64,000 bases of DNA from Litchfieldia alkalitelluris (GCF_002153425.1 NZ_KZ119600.1:4076095-4140094), one strand, 5' to 3'; shown: positions 35,744 through 45,384, numbered from the stretch's first letter. The notes: generated from the letters alone by a model not told the origin. Numbers and translations are program-made.

Positions 35744-36079
35744 TCAAAAATACAAATGATAATGATTTCGGCACCCCTCATTAAAGCTGGCATGGCAGTT
35801 TGGACAGGCAGAGGCAGAACCAGATCTGCTATCCATATATTCGTTGATCGTTAATTCTGTTCCACACCCTCCGCAAAGAATAGCAACCTGATCCCTTTCG
35901 TCCATTCCCCATTGAATCGCCGGGTGATCTGCCATCTCCTCGTGACAGAGGTGACAAGGATAATAAGTATGACAGCATTTAAACTTTATAGCGATGATGT
36001 CCCTATCCGTATTATAATGAGCGCACCTTGTTTTTTCGTCTACTCGAACACCTCTAACATTTACTCCGTTAATTTGCAT
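35744..36079 (-). CDS. CHY zinc-finger protein
   Basis: 111 aa. The pattern GVRVDEKTRCAHY, KFKCCHTYYPCHLCHEE, ADHPAIQW, ILCGGCGTELTINEY and SACPNCHASFNEGC followed by HYHLYF is the CHY zinc-finger set, with at least nine Cys/His ligands. The start is the ATG at 36077-36079 with AAAGGTGG upstream; the frame is open further upstream but has no site there. Eukaryotic relatives (Hot13) act in the mitochondrial intermembrane space; in Bacillus the role is unknown. Transcribed singly, next to a heme-monooxygenase-like gene. Confidence 0.88.
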   Translation of the reverse strand: MQINGVNVRGVRVDEKTRCAHYNTDRDIIAIKFKCCHTYYPCHLCHEEMADHPAIQWGMDERDQVAILCGGCGTELTINEYMDSRSGSASACPNCHASFNEGCRNHYHLYF

Positions 36080-36230
36080 ACTAGATACCACCTTTATTAA
36101 AAGGTTACCTCCCCGCTCACTATGAAACCTCGCTTTGTTACTGATCACATCGACCACCTGTTGCCCGCCTACCCATAGACAGACTACCCACACACGCCTT
36201 AAACGCCCCGACCACACAATTATATCTTTT

Positions 36231-36548
36231 CTACTTTGCTTTTTTAACACCTACAACTTCGTAATGATCCACTTCCATGTTTAATATATGCTCCGGTTTC
36301 GGCTTTCCACGGTTAGCTTTGTGTGTCGCAATATGCGCATCACTTTTTTCCCACTGTTTCCAGTAGTCCTCTGATTCCCACTTAATTAAGATGACTACTT
36401 CTTCCTCCCCACGCTTTACTTTTTTGACCAGGATCGATAAATCTACAAAGCCCTCTTGCTCTTCTATTATTCCCGGTTTGCTAAATCGCTCTACCACTTT
36501 ATCTGAGCTTCCCTCAGTTACTGTTACTTTTCTTAATTGTACAAACAT
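36231..36548 (-). CDS. Antibiotic biosynthesis monooxygenase-fold protein, heme-degrading HmoA/IsdG-like
   Basis: 105 aa with a single ABM ferredoxin-like domain. The IKWESEDYWKQWEKSDAH stretch carries the Trp and His positions used for heme in IsdG/HmoA. The ATG at 36546-36548 follows GGAGATG; upstream in-frame residues come from a REP-like element at 36578 and are not coding. It may release iron from heme; quinone or general ABM activity is the alternative. Confidence 0.8.
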   Translation of the reverse strand: MFVQLRKVTVTEGSSDKVVERFSKPGIIEEQEGFVDLSILVKKVKRGEEEVVILIKWESEDYWKQWEKSDAHIATHKANRGKPKPEHILNMEVDHYEVVGVKKAK

Positions 36549-36577
36549 ATTTGAACATCTCCATTCTATTTTTATAG

Positions 36578-36812
36578 TAAACGCAGGGACGATTCTTGCG
36601 TTCACGGTGCCGGATTTTGTCGAATTCTATTTATTCCACTTCTTTATATCGTTTCACAAAGTTTTTGTCACGTTCCCGCCCATTTTTATATCGTTTCACA
36701 GTCTTTTTATCACGTTTCACAAATTCACAAACAAGGGTCCAGACCAAAATCAGAGGTGCGATTCTACCGTATAAGCGTTACAAATAAACGCGGGGACGGT
36801 TCTCCCGTTTAC
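36578..36812. repeat. Composite REP-like element
   Basis: Bounded by TAAACGCAGGGACGATTCTT (36578) and TAAACGCGGGGACGGTTCTC (36785). Between them are TTTTGTCGAATTC and four CGTTTCAC-type words. It sits just upstream of the monooxygenase start, so its left end may carry that gene's promoter. Confidence 0.75.
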
Positions 36813-36866
36813 AAAAACAAAAACACAAAAACGACGCCCACGCTCTACACATTCCTACCAAAATAG

Positions 36867-36918
36867 AAAAAGGCAAGATAGTCAGATGGCATACATTTCA
36901 GACTATCGTGGCCTTTTT
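36867..36918 (-). terminator. Terminator of the second CocE-type gene
   Basis: AAAAAGGC-AA-GATAGTC and GACTATC-GT-GGCCTTTTT form a long stem with a small internal loop and T runs on both strands. It lies 74 bp past the hydrolase stop codon. Confidence 0.75.
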
Positions 36919-36991
36919 CAGCTACTATCTACTATTACAATAATGACTGATTTGGCGAATGAGAACCGTCCCCATCGACCACCATCGACCA

Positions 36992-38716
36992 TTACCGTGG
37001 AATAATCGGCAATATAATAGAAGAAGGGTGCATCTCATCATGATAAATTGTTTGATTGGCTACCTTCATCTCAGTGGTTACCCCAAGCTCTGCCCCCGTG
37101 TTTAAGTTACGATCATATTTAGGAAAGGCGCTAGACGCCACTTCGACCCGGATTTTATGACCTTTTTTAAAAACATGCGCAGTGTTCCAGCAATCCACCT
37201 CAAACTTATATATTTTCCCCGGTTCTAAAAGCTCCGGTGAATCCATTCCATTACGGAATCGCCCTCTAACCATACCGTCCGTTAACCTTTGGGCATACCC
37301 ATTTGGCCAAACATCAATGAGTTTTACCATAAAATCAGTATCTAGTGCATCTGTAGAACCAAACAACTCAGCCTTCACTGGACCCGTAACTTCCACATCA
37401 TCCGAAAGGGCAGCAGTTGTATAAACAAGCACATCATCGCGCCTTTCAACCGAAGAATAGTCGTCAGGACCACCAATTTGACTAGAAACCATTTCAGTAA
37501 TGAATGGAACAGGATTAGCTGGATCATACAAGTATTGGTCAAAATCAGCTTTGCCCTTAGCCCCTTCTTCAGGAGTGACCCCAGAAGGCGCCTTTTCCAA
37601 CAATACCCCATCGCCAAAACGACTATTTGCCTTTCCAATACTGTGAAAATAAAAACTGGTCCATTTTGTCCTAGCCAACGGCCAATTTGACTCTTGGCGC
37701 CACTCATTATCTCCCATAATAAAAATGTCGACTGGAGGCTCCTCATTCACACCATTTTCAATCCCTTTCAACCAGTGATCAAACCACCTCAGTTGGTATT
37801 GGTTCATATCGATTAACGCGCTTGGACCAAAATCAAGCTGGCCTATTTTCGTTGATCGGTTCAGTTGGTGCGGCCAAGGACCCATTAATAGCCTTTGATA
37901 AGGACGGGCATCCCTTTCCTTGTAGTCTTCACCGTTACCCTTCCCGTTCCCTCTCGTCATACCAATAAAGTTTAGGGGCGTACCAATTTGCTCATCATCG
38001 TACCAGCCTGATATATGTAAAACTGGTAGGTCGATCTGATCAAACTTGTCTTGATAACAAATATGCTTCCACCACTCATCTAAATAAGGATGACTAATTT
38101 CTTCCCGCCATTGTTCAGAGCGGCGGCCTGCTTTTTCATCCATATCAATAAAAGGTAAGTGCTCATAAACCTCATTCCAGTTCACAACATCCACATTTTG
38201 CATCACCCGCCCACTGGTCATGTACGTCCAGCAAATGTGTTGCGTATTCGGAAGCCCAGTCGGCCATTCAACGAAAGGATCAGACGGCGTAACCAACGGG
38301 ACCATTGTTTTTAACGAAGGAGGGTGTGTCAATGCAGTCAGCCACTGGATCCTCCCCAAGTAGGAGCCACCAAGTGTTCCCACCTTGCCTGTTGACCACG
38401 GCTGTGCAGCCATCCACTCGATGGCATCGTAGCCGTCAATCCCATCATTTCGATAAGGGACAAATACACCATCCGAATCCCCGCGCCCCCTGACATCCAT
38501 GTACATAACTGAATAGCCATTTTCGGCAAAAAAGCAGCCATTATTATGGATCACATCAGACGTTTTCCCATACGGGGTACGAACGATAATGCTCGGGAAT
38601 GCCTCCTCCCCTTTCGGACGATAAATATCAGCAGACAACAACACACCATCTCGCATCGGAACTTTCACATCTCTCGTCACCTGAACTTCATACTTGTTTG
38701 ATTCAGCCATTACCAT
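36992..38716 (-). CDS. CocE/NonD family hydrolase, copy 2
   Basis: About 574 aa, same architecture as copy 1: KVPMRDGVLLSADIYRP N-terminus, nucleophile motif VGTLGGSYLGRIQW and C-terminal jelly-roll with EVTGPVKAELFGSTDALDTD. The ATG at 38714-38716 follows GAGGGAGGA; the upstream ATG overlaps that site and is unlikely. It stands alone, outside the catabolic region and without the shared operator, so it seems to be under other control. Codon use is more GC-rich than the AT-rich operon to its left. Confidence 0.9.
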   Translation of the reverse strand: MVMAESNKYEVQVTRDVKVPMRDGVLLSADIYRPKGEEAFPSIIVRTPYGKTSDVIHNNGCFFAENGYSVMYMDVRGRGDSDGVFVPYRNDGIDGYDAIEWMAAQPWSTGKVGTLGGSYLGRIQWLTALTHPPSLKTMVPLVTPSDPFVEWPTGLPNTQHICWTYMTSGRVMQNVDVVNWNEVYEHLPFIDMDEKAGRRSEQWREEISHPYLDEWWKHICYQDKFDQIDLPVLHISGWYDDEQIGTPLNFIGMTRGNGKGNGEDYKERDARPYQRLLMGPWPHQLNRSTKIGQLDFGPSALIDMNQYQLRWFDHWLKGIENGVNEEPPVDIFIMGDNEWRQESNWPLARTKWTSFYFHSIGKANSRFGDGVLLEKAPSGVTPEEGAKGKADFDQYLYDPANPVPFITEMVSSQIGGPDDYSSVERRDDVLVYTTAALSDDVEVTGPVKAELFGSTDALDTDFMVKLIDVWPNGYAQRLTDGMVRGRFRNGMDSPELLEPGKIYKFEVDCWNTAHVFKKGHKIRVEVASSAFPKYDRNLNTGAELGVTTEMKVANQTIYHDEMHPSSIILPIIPR

Positions 38717-39355
38717 TAAAATAGATTCCTCCCTCAAATGGATTGTGAGAACGATCGACTACGTTAATGTTACTTGGAAAACTATGAAACTTATGCGCCC
38801 CCTGTCAAATTAATAATTTAGTGGCGCACCTCTCACTTCCTTCAAGCATACATCGACTTCCAAATACAAAGCAACCAGTGAACGCAGGGACGGTTCTTCC
38901 GTTTTCGCTGTAACACAAGCTCTAAAATCCTCCCCCCACTCTCGTTATACACCTGTCACGTACATCAACCATAACCAGGACAAGAGGTCTACCTCCATAT
39001 ACCTACTACCACTTTTTACCATAGTAAAAATTCCCTATTCATACAGTGGTAACCTAGTATACGTTTGTGACTTTTTCACGAAATTTGAAAAAAAGTGAAT
39101 TCCCATAATGACAACCATAGATTTACAGCTATAATATCTACTTAGTACCATATTTTGTATTTTTACTAGGCACTGTTAAAGGAGAATCGTGTTACATTTT
39201 TGCACGGTTGATTTCTTGTGACTACTGTACCAAACGCGATATTGGGTACTTACCACATAAACAAAGAATCAACATCAATTTTTACAGAACCATAAAAAAA
39301 TGAATTTGGTACTAATTCAAACATTTAATCGAAATAGGGAAAGGGAGTATGGATT
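38717..39355. other. Intergenic region between divergent genes
   Basis: About 640 bp. One REP-like element at 38879-38906; the rest is AT-rich and must contain the promoters of the hydrolase (minus) and of the surface protein (plus). TATAAT occurs at 39130-39135 on the plus strand but I see no convincing -35. No gene visible. Confidence 0.35.
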
Positions 39356-40957
39356 GTGAAAGTGGTCAGAAAAAAGATAGTTTCATTCATGATGGCAAGT
39401 GCTCTTGTCGTTTCTCCACTATTAAGCACACTATTCATTCCAACCAAGACTAGCGCAGAGGACATTATTGTCAACAATGAAGAGATTACTAGTGAGGAAG
39501 ATCATGAAACAGAAAATGAAGAATCGGAGTCTCTAGATGATCTCCCAACTTCAGAGGAAAATGCTGAAGAAGTTGTAGAGGAAGAAGTTTCAGGTGATGA
39601 AGTAGCAGATGAACAAGAAGCACCTGAGGAAGATCCAATTGATGAGGAATCTCAAAATGAGGATCAAGCCGAGGATTCTACTGATGTTGAAAATGATAGT
39701 TTAACAGATTCTGAGACTGGAGAAGATGGAGACGGCAGCAGCGAAAACAACGGTGAAACTCCTCCTTCGACAGAGGACGATGGTTTAACCGTGGAAGAAG
39801 ATAGTGATATCGAGGAAAACGGTAATGATGAAGGAACTAATGAGGAAGAGGAAGATGAGTATGATGAGTATTACTTTGAAGATAGAGTTATACCAACTAC
39901 AATTGAATTGAACGATTCTACTATTAGCTTTGCTCAACCGTTATCCCTCGATGCAAGGACATTGGTGCTAGTAAACTTGGACAATCTTATGAATGATGAG
40001 GATTATAAGGTATATGAATCTCTTTTCGTCAGTGCAGATGATATGGCTAACATGGTAGAAACAGATTCTTATTTAATCCTTATGTTAGGTGAGGAAGTGT
40101 TTTATGACGACGATTTACTAGAAGAGGAATTGGATTCATGGTTTCACTTGTCCTTAATTATTCCTAGCTCTATTTTTAGCGGGGACGAGGATGTTCTCAT
40201 TACTAAAAAATTTCTTGAATCCGGGGTTTCCGAGATGGAGAAAACAAAGGCTACTTTCCAACTGACTATTACAGAAGGGACTGAAACCATTCATTCATTC
40301 GATGAACCAATCTTAGTCGAGTCGTTATTAGTATCCGATCAAGAGATTACAAACTTAAAATACCATTATTATCAAGATGGATATTGGTACGACGAGAATC
40401 AAAATGGCCAGAGTTACACTGGATTTTACTGGGCAGGCGAATATTATGATTATATAGATGAGTCTATGTTTGATGAGGATGAGCTCGTTATATTTTTTGG
40501 TGGAATGGTCTATGGTAGTCTATATCATCCAGGTATTTTCGGCCTTGCTGAGGAAGGCGTATTAACCCTTGGCGACTGGACAGAACCAGAAAACCCTGAA
40601 GATAATGGAGATAATGAAGAGAATGAGGAGAATCCGTCTGGGGATGGTGACGATTCAGCTGGCAATCAGCCAGAAGAAGATCCAGCTGTAGATGAGGAAG
40701 ACGATACAGAGACAGGGGAAACAGGAACTAATGAGGAAAGCGGTTCAAGCGGATCTAGCGGTTCAACAAATGAAGCTGCCACTCCTGTTAACTCAGGCTC
40801 TAATAATAATGACAATGGTGATTCAACGCTACCAAACACTGCAACAAATTCATATAATCAATTACTTATTGGATCCATTCTTATCCTTGTGGGTGGTGTG
40901 GTATTCTTTCTACCTAAGACAGTCAAACGCCGTCAGCGCCCTTACGTACTTTCGTAA
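39356..40957 (+). CDS. LPXTG-like cell-wall-anchored acidic surface protein
   Basis: 533 aa. GTG start after AAAGGGAG. Signal peptide with cleavage near TKTSAED (residue 37), then an about 130-residue Glu/Asp/Ser-rich segment with no Cys, a folded central region (residues 180-410) rich in Tyr and Asp, a second acidic and Ser/Gly-rich linker, and the sorting signal LPNTATNSYN, a hydrophobic helix and the tail KTVKRRQRP. Sortase anchoring to peptidoglycan follows. The central part is not recognised. A sortase is not encoded nearby. The strong acidity suits salt or alkaline surroundings. Confidence 0.85.
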   Translation: MKVVRKKIVSFMMASALVVSPLLSTLFIPTKTSAEDIIVNNEEITSEEDHETENEESESLDDLPTSEENAEEVVEEEVSGDEVADEQEAPEEDPIDEESQNEDQAEDSTDVENDSLTDSETGEDGDGSSENNGETPPSTEDDGLTVEEDSDIEENGNDEGTNEEEEDEYDEYYFEDRVIPTTIELNDSTISFAQPLSLDARTLVLVNLDNLMNDEDYKVYESLFVSADDMANMVETDSYLILMLGEEVFYDDDLLEEELDSWFHLSLIIPSSIFSGDEDVLITKKFLESGVSEMEKTKATFQLTITEGTETIHSFDEPILVESLLVSDQEITNLKYHYYQDGYWYDENQNGQSYTGFYWAGEYYDYIDESMFDEDELVIFFGGMVYGSLYHPGIFGLAEEGVLTLGDWTEPENPEDNGDNEENEENPSGDGDDSAGNQPEEDPAVDEEDDTETGETGTNEESGSSGSSGSTNEAATPVNSGSNNNDNGDSTLPNTATNSYNQLLIGSILILVGGVVFFLPKTVKRRQRPYVLS

Positions 40958-40982
40958 ACGCAGGGACGGTTCTTCCGTTCAC
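40955..40982. repeat. REP-like element starting at the surface-protein stop codon
   Basis: The element TAAACGCAGGGACGGTTCTT and its CCGTTCAC end form a hairpin; its first three bases are the TAA stop of the LPXTG-like gene. Confidence 0.8.
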
Positions 40983-41046
40983 ACAAACTGAAGAACCACG
41001 AAATTTTAATATGTTTTGCATTAGCGGAGCATACTGAAAGTAATAG

Positions 41047-41087
41047 GCCCAGTTAGTCAGATGAGAATCAGACTAACTGGGCTTTTT
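41047..41087 (+). terminator. Terminator of the surface-protein gene
   Basis: Perfect 12-bp stem GCCCAGTTAGTC/GACTAACTGGGC with a 12-nt loop, followed by five T. Confidence 0.9.
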
Positions 41088-41165
41088 GAGTGGAAGAATA
41101 TGTATGCTTTAGTTTCCCCAAACACGCAAATTCCCCCTCCCCCTTCGGTCCACACACGTTTTTTC

Positions 41166-41417
41166 GGAAACGCGGGGAAACGCAGGGACGGTTCTTGCGT
41201 TCACGGCGCACTGGATTTTGTCGAATTCTATTTATTTCGCTTATTTTATAACGTTTCACAAACTTTTTTTACCGTTTTTGCCCAAAGTTGTATCATTTCA
41301 CAAAATTTTTCTCACGTTTCACAAATTCACAAACAAAGGTCCTGTCCAAAATCAGAGGCACGGTCCCCCCCACCGTTCACAATGTATCGTGAACAACAGA
41401 ACCGTCCCCATGTTCAC
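41166..41417. repeat. Composite REP-like element
   Basis: REP core at its left end (AAACGCAGGGACGGTTCTTG near 41178), TTTTGTCGAATTC, several GTTTCAC words, and an inverted REP-like end at 41390-41417. It precedes the CBO0543-type gene; long open frames through it are not genes. Confidence 0.75.
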
Positions 41418-41499
41418 CCCACCACCTCACTCACTTCCCATGTTTATCCCTTCACACAATAGGCAAAACTATATAAAAACTATTGGAGAGAAAGTTCTT

Positions 41500-42012
41500 A
41501 TGTATCTATTATTAGTTTTGCTTGTTTATGTCGGATTCGCCTATTATTTCGTTGATTGGAAGAACTGGAAAGACTATTACCCCACCGTTCAGTACTTTAT
41601 CATCTGCAACTTGTTATACAATTTCCTTTTTTACAATCACACGCTCTGGAAATATAATGCCATCACAACTGACTGGTTAAACCACACGTTCATCGACCTA
41701 GCATTTACCTTTTTTATCGTACCTATCGTTATTATGATTTATTTGAGATACTATCCGAACGGGGCAAAACAATATTTATATATAGGTATATGGATTGCTT
41801 ACTTTTCATTTCTTGAATACCTTTTTTATAAAAAAGACATGTTCCTATACGACAATGGTTGGAATCCTTTATGGTCCACTGTCTTTAACATCATTCTATT
41901 TACGATGGTGAGACTCCATTTCAAACGGCCATTAATGGCACTTGTCGTATCCGTACCAGTCATTGCAATCCTATTAATGATGTTTCACCCACCACTCAAC
42001 AGTCTAAAATAG
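41500..42012 (+). CDS. CBO0543-family integral membrane protein
   Basis: 170 aa with about five to six hydrophobic helices. It begins MYLLLVLLVYVGFAYY; the DWKNWKDYYPTVQY loop after helix 1 is characteristic of this family of unknown function. The ATG at 41500 has GGAGAG upstream; the frame continues upstream only through repeat DNA. It probably forms a pair with the 31-codon gene 12 bp downstream. Confidence 0.75.
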   Translation: MYLLLVLLVYVGFAYYFVDWKNWKDYYPTVQYFIICNLLYNFLFYNHTLWKYNAITTDWLNHTFIDLAFTFFIVPIVIMIYLRYYPNGAKQYLYIGIWIAYFSFLEYLFYKKDMFLYDNGWNPLWSTVFNIILFTMVRLHFKRPLMALVVSVPVIAILLMMFHPPLNSLK

Positions 42013-42024
42013 AAGGTGATTTTT

Positions 42025-42120
42025 ATGATAACTGACAATTTTTCAACACCTACCTTTCTAATACTATTACTAGCAACATACATATCAATGTGGATCTACC
42101 TATCCAAACATAAAAGCTAA
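42025..42120 (+). CDS. Small membrane protein, 31 aa
   Basis: ATG at 42025 after AGAAGGTGA, ending at TAA 42118-42120. One hydrophobic helix (FLILLLATYISMWIYL) with a short charged tail SKHKS. Its stop codon is the first triplet of a REP-like composite. The good ribosome binding site and tight spacing to the CBO0543-type gene suggest it is translated; no family known. Confidence 0.5.
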   Translation: MITDNFSTPTFLILLLATYISMWIYLSKHKS

Positions 42121-42344
42121 ACGCAGGGACGGTTCTTGTGTTCACAACCCTGCGTCGTTTCAATTTACACATGTGAAGTTGTGAAACGGGCAAATATATG
42201 TGTGAAACGGTTAAAACCGTTTGTGAATCGGGCAAAAAGTTTGTGAATCGGGTAAATAATCAGCATATAAAGGGAATTCGACAAAAATCACCAGCCGACC
42301 AACCACATACACACATTGTGAACGCAAGAACCGTCCCTGCGTTT
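42118..42344. repeat. Composite REP-like element
   Basis: REP ends in inverted orientation (TAAACGCAGGGACGGTTCTT at 42118 and its reverse complement form ending 42344). Inside are five GTGAAACGGGTAAA-type words and AATTCGACAAAA. It lies between the 31-aa gene and yhhN-like gene. Confidence 0.78.
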
Positions 42345-42417
42345 TTTTACTTCTTATATATAACAAACTGTTATATAGTAAATATAAGCAGTACGAATTA
42401 CGAAGGAGTTGTTTTTA

Positions 42418-43146
42418 ATGAAACAATACGGGTTGCCTATCGTCACTTTAGTCATGAGTGTCCTTTATATTTTTTTCATTCCTAATGACCCCACCGCGCT
42501 GAAAGTAACCTTCAAGATTATACCCATGCTTTTAATTATCCTTTATGCTTATCAACAATTCCCGTCACCAAACAAAAACAACAGCAACAACAACGAGATC
42601 ACCGACCTCACTAGCGACATCACCGCCGACACCGCTCCTAACACAAAAGACAAAAACACCAAGCTTCAGGCAAAACCTATCCTTTGGTTAGTACTTATTG
42701 GCCTTATTTTTTGCATGTTAGGAGATGGACTTCTAGAGGGTTGGTTCGTCATTGGACTTGCTGCTTTTCTTACAGGACATGTTTTTTACATCGCCGCTTT
42801 CATCACCAAATGGGAGTTTTCAAAGATTCGTATGCTCACGATCCTCCCCATTGGCGTCTACTCTTTCCTCATCGGAAGTGAGCTTATTTCTGCCTTGAGC
42901 CTCTCTGGAGATACTGAACTCATCGTCCCTGTTGCAGCTTATACACTTATCATTTCTCTCATGCTTTGGTTTGCTTTGATGACAAAAAATAAGTGGGCCG
43001 CTATCGGTAGTATTTTGTTTGTTGCTTCCGACTCGATTCTTGCATGGAATATGTTTGTTTCCAATATCAATCATTCTAGCATTTTGATTATGACAACATA
43101 CTACGCAGCTCAATTCCTAATTGCCCATAGCCTCAAAAAGTTTTGA
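42418..43146 (+). CDS. Lysoplasmalogenase, YhhN/TMEM86 family
   Basis: 242 aa with about eight membrane helices. LRIGCMLGDGLLEG-like features are seen as IFCMLGDGLLEGWFVIGLAAFLTGHVFYIAAF, cited here in parts: LGDGLLE and FLTGHVFYI are the family motifs with conserved Asp and His. It hydrolyses or releases the vinyl-ether chain of lysoplasmalogens in relatives; the bacterial role is unclear. ATG at 42418 after AAGGAGT. An acidic/Asn-rich loop follows helix 2 (residues 50-75). Its TGA is the start of a REP-like composite. Confidence 0.82.
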   Translation: MKQYGLPIVTLVMSVLYIFFIPNDPTALKVTFKIIPMLLIILYAYQQFPSPNKNNSNNNEITDLTSDITADTAPNTKDKNTKLQAKPILWLVLIGLIFCMLGDGLLEGWFVIGLAAFLTGHVFYIAAFITKWEFSKIRMLTILPIGVYSFLIGSELISALSLSGDTELIVPVAAYTLIISLMLWFALMTKNKWAAIGSILFVASDSILAWNMFVSNINHSSILIMTTYYAAQFLIAHSLKKF

Positions 43147-43390
43147 ACACGGGGACGGTTCTTGCGTTCACGACCAACGCTGCGTCGTTTCAATTTACAC
43201 ATGTGAAATTGTGAAACGGGTAAAAATGTGTGTGAAACGGGTAAATTTGTGTGTGAAACGGGCAAAAAGTTTGTGAATCGGGCAAATAATCCGCATATAA
43301 AGGGGATTCGACAAAATTCGCAATCCAACCAGCCAACCAACCACACCCACCGTGAACGCAAGAACCGTCCCTCCGTTTACCTCCGTTCAC
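43144..43390. repeat. Composite REP-like element
   Basis: It begins at the TGA of the lysoplasmalogenase gene (TGAACACGGGGACGGTTCTT), contains the GTGAAACGGGTAAA words and AATTCGACAAAA, and ends in an inverted REP near 43352-43390. It is very similar to the element at 42118, which indicates a recent common copy. Confidence 0.78.
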
Positions 43391-43580
43391 GCCCTGAGCA
43401 TTCCACTTGATTAATTTTAGTTACTATTATAAAGTTAGATTTATTCATTAAACCCGACTAAGTACATAAGGTTTATCGAACTTATATACATAGTCAGCCA
43501 CACCGAAATGTCGGACACGAAACGAAACTACCTTCCTGTCCCACCAAAAAAAAAAACAAAACAACTAGGAGGAACGAACA

Positions 43581-44570
43581 ATGTACAAAAAACTATTTTT
43601 ATTTGTCGCAATTATTACTCTTCTTACTCTTGCAGCCTGTGGCAATGGAGACACAGACGCTTCGGGTGAAGCATCTGCATCTGAAACCATTAGAGTTGGA
43701 TTTCAAAAAGGGAATTCCCTACATATCTTAAAGACTACTGGTTATTTAGATGAAGCCTTACAAGAGCAAGGAATTTCAGTAGAATGGCGCGAGCTTGCTA
43801 CTGGTGGCGCACTACTTGAAGCACTAAACGCTGGTAGCATCGATTTCGGCCACGCAGCGGATGCAAATGCAGTTTTCTCCCAAGCAGCTGGTATGCCATT
43901 AGTCTATGTTGCTGCTGCATTACCAAATCCAGAGGGGCTTGGAATTATCGTTCATGGAGACGCAGAGTTTGAAACAGTTGCTGACCTAGCAGGAGAAAGA
44001 GTTGCTATCGGGCAAGGCTGGAACTCTCACTATCTATTATTAAAAGCTTTACAGGAAGTAGGATTATCAGAGGAAGATATTAATTTTGCTTATGTTTCCG
44101 ATGCATCGGAAGGGCGTGCAGCATTCGAATCAGGAGAAGTTTCTGCACTCGGATTTTGGGACCCATTCCTGGCTGCACTTGAGCTAGATATAGACGCTAG
44201 AATTTTGTTAGATGGAGAAGGTTTCACAAATAACCGCACCTACTACTTTGCATCAGAGGACTTTGCAAACGAAAATAGTGAGTTAGTAAGTACGATCTTA
44301 ACAGAGCTAGCCCGTTCTGATGAGTGGGCGAATGAAAACAAAGATGAGCTTGCAGATGTGCTTGCTGCAGAACTTGGGATTGAGCTTGATCCAGTGCAAC
44401 GTCAAGTGAATCGCAAAACTTATGGGGTAGAAAAAATTGATTCGAATATTACTGCAGAGCAGCAGGATATTGCTGATGTCTTTTTCCAAGAAGGGCTGAT
44501 TGATGAGGAAATAACGGTAGCCGACATGGTAACGGAAGATCCTGAATGGATTCCTGAGGATTGGAATTAA
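43581..44570 (+). CDS. ssuA: Sulfonate/taurine-type ABC transporter substrate-binding lipoprotein
   Basis: 329 aa. Signal peptide with lipobox LTLAACG, then an NMT1/SsuA-type periplasmic fold: IRVGFQKGNSLHILKTTGYL, EWRELATGGALLEALNAGSIDFGHA and FWDPFLAALE mark aliphatic-sulfonate binding proteins. It is the first gene of a three-gene operon. ATG after AGGAGG. No SAM riboswitch or other leader is seen in 43391-43580. Taurine and nitrate-type substrates are alternatives to alkanesulfonates. Confidence 0.9.
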   Translation: MYKKLFLFVAIITLLTLAACGNGDTDASGEASASETIRVGFQKGNSLHILKTTGYLDEALQEQGISVEWRELATGGALLEALNAGSIDFGHAADANAVFSQAAGMPLVYVAAALPNPEGLGIIVHGDAEFETVADLAGERVAIGQGWNSHYLLLKALQEVGLSEEDINFAYVSDASEGRAAFESGEVSALGFWDPFLAALELDIDARILLDGEGFTNNRTYYFASEDFANENSELVSTILTELARSDEWANENKDELADVLAAELGIELDPVQRQVNRKTYGVEKIDSNITAEQQDIADVFFQEGLIDEEITVADMVTEDPEWIPEDWN

Positions 44571-44580
44571 GGTCACGATT

Positions 44581-45369
44581 ATGAAAAAAATCCAGTCTTC
44601 CATACTATACGCAAGCTTGCCTTGGATTCTACCCGTTACATTATTGATATGCTGGCAAATATTTTCTACCTATGAAATTATATCATCTCGATTTTTCCCA
44701 CCTCCGACTGCGATTATTACGACAGGCATTAGCCTACTGCAGTCAGGTGAACTTTACTATCATATGATGATAAGTACGTACCGCGCCCTTCTCGGATTAC
44801 TGATTGGGGGTGGAATTGGCTTCCTATTAGGACTTATCAATGGACTTTTTCCGCTCACGGGAAGGTTGTTCGATTCAACCATACAAATGATTCGTAACAT
44901 CCCACACTTGGCTTTAATTCCTATCGTCATTATATGGTTTGGAATTGATGAGACAGCTAAGATATTTCTCGTATCGTTAGGGGTCCTCTTCCCTATCTAT
45001 GTGAATACGTATCACGGGATTCGCACGGTAGATAAAGGTTACATTGAAATGGGGAAAGTTTACGGCTTAAATCCGATGGAGCTGTTTACCCGAATCATTT
45101 TACCAGGCGCACTCCCTTCCATTTTTGTCGGACTAAGGTATTCTTTAGGTCTCATGTGGCTGACTCTGATTGTTGCTGAGACCATTGCTTCCGATTCTGG
45201 AATTGGCTACATGGCGATGAATGCACGTGAGTTTATGAGAACCGATGTCATCATCCTAAGTATTATCATTTATGCCTTACTTGGAAAACTTGCTGATGTG
45301 ATCGCGAAGGTCATTGAGGCGAAAACTTTAAAATGGCATCCAAGCTATATGAAAATACCGAAAAAATAA
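44581..45369 (+). CDS. ssuC: Sulfonate-type ABC transporter permease
   Basis: 262 aa, six membrane helices. The coupling segment EMGKVYGLNPMELFTRIILPGALPS (given here as YGLNPMELFTRIILPGALP) is the EAA loop of the SsuC/TauC family, and IIWFGIDETAKIFLV precedes it. It lies 10 bp after the binding-protein gene, ATG after AAGGTCACG. It transports with the ATPase next door. Confidence 0.92.
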   Translation: MKKIQSSILYASLPWILPVTLLICWQIFSTYEIISSRFFPPPTAIITTGISLLQSGELYYHMMISTYRALLGLLIGGGIGFLLGLINGLFPLTGRLFDSTIQMIRNIPHLALIPIVIIWFGIDETAKIFLVSLGVLFPIYVNTYHGIRTVDKGYIEMGKVYGLNPMELFTRIILPGALPSIFVGLRYSLGLMWLTLIVAETIASDSGIGYMAMNAREFMRTDVIILSIIIYALLGKLADVIAKVIEAKTLKWHPSYMKIPKK

Positions 45370-45384
45370 AGGGTGGTGAAAAGG

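Noticed and set aside
35518-35784. Genes on either strand in the 35.5-35.8 kb region
   Set aside because: Overlapping open frames on both strands, low complexity, no ribosome binding sites and no family resemblance.
41061-41462. Many short proteins containing RRDGSCVHG or NARTVPAF
   Set aside because: These are translations of the REP-like element read into neighbouring sequence, not genes.
43391-43580. SAM riboswitch (S-box) before the sulfonate transporter
   Set aside because: I looked for the conserved S-box core and found none; only AT-rich promoter-like sequence is present.
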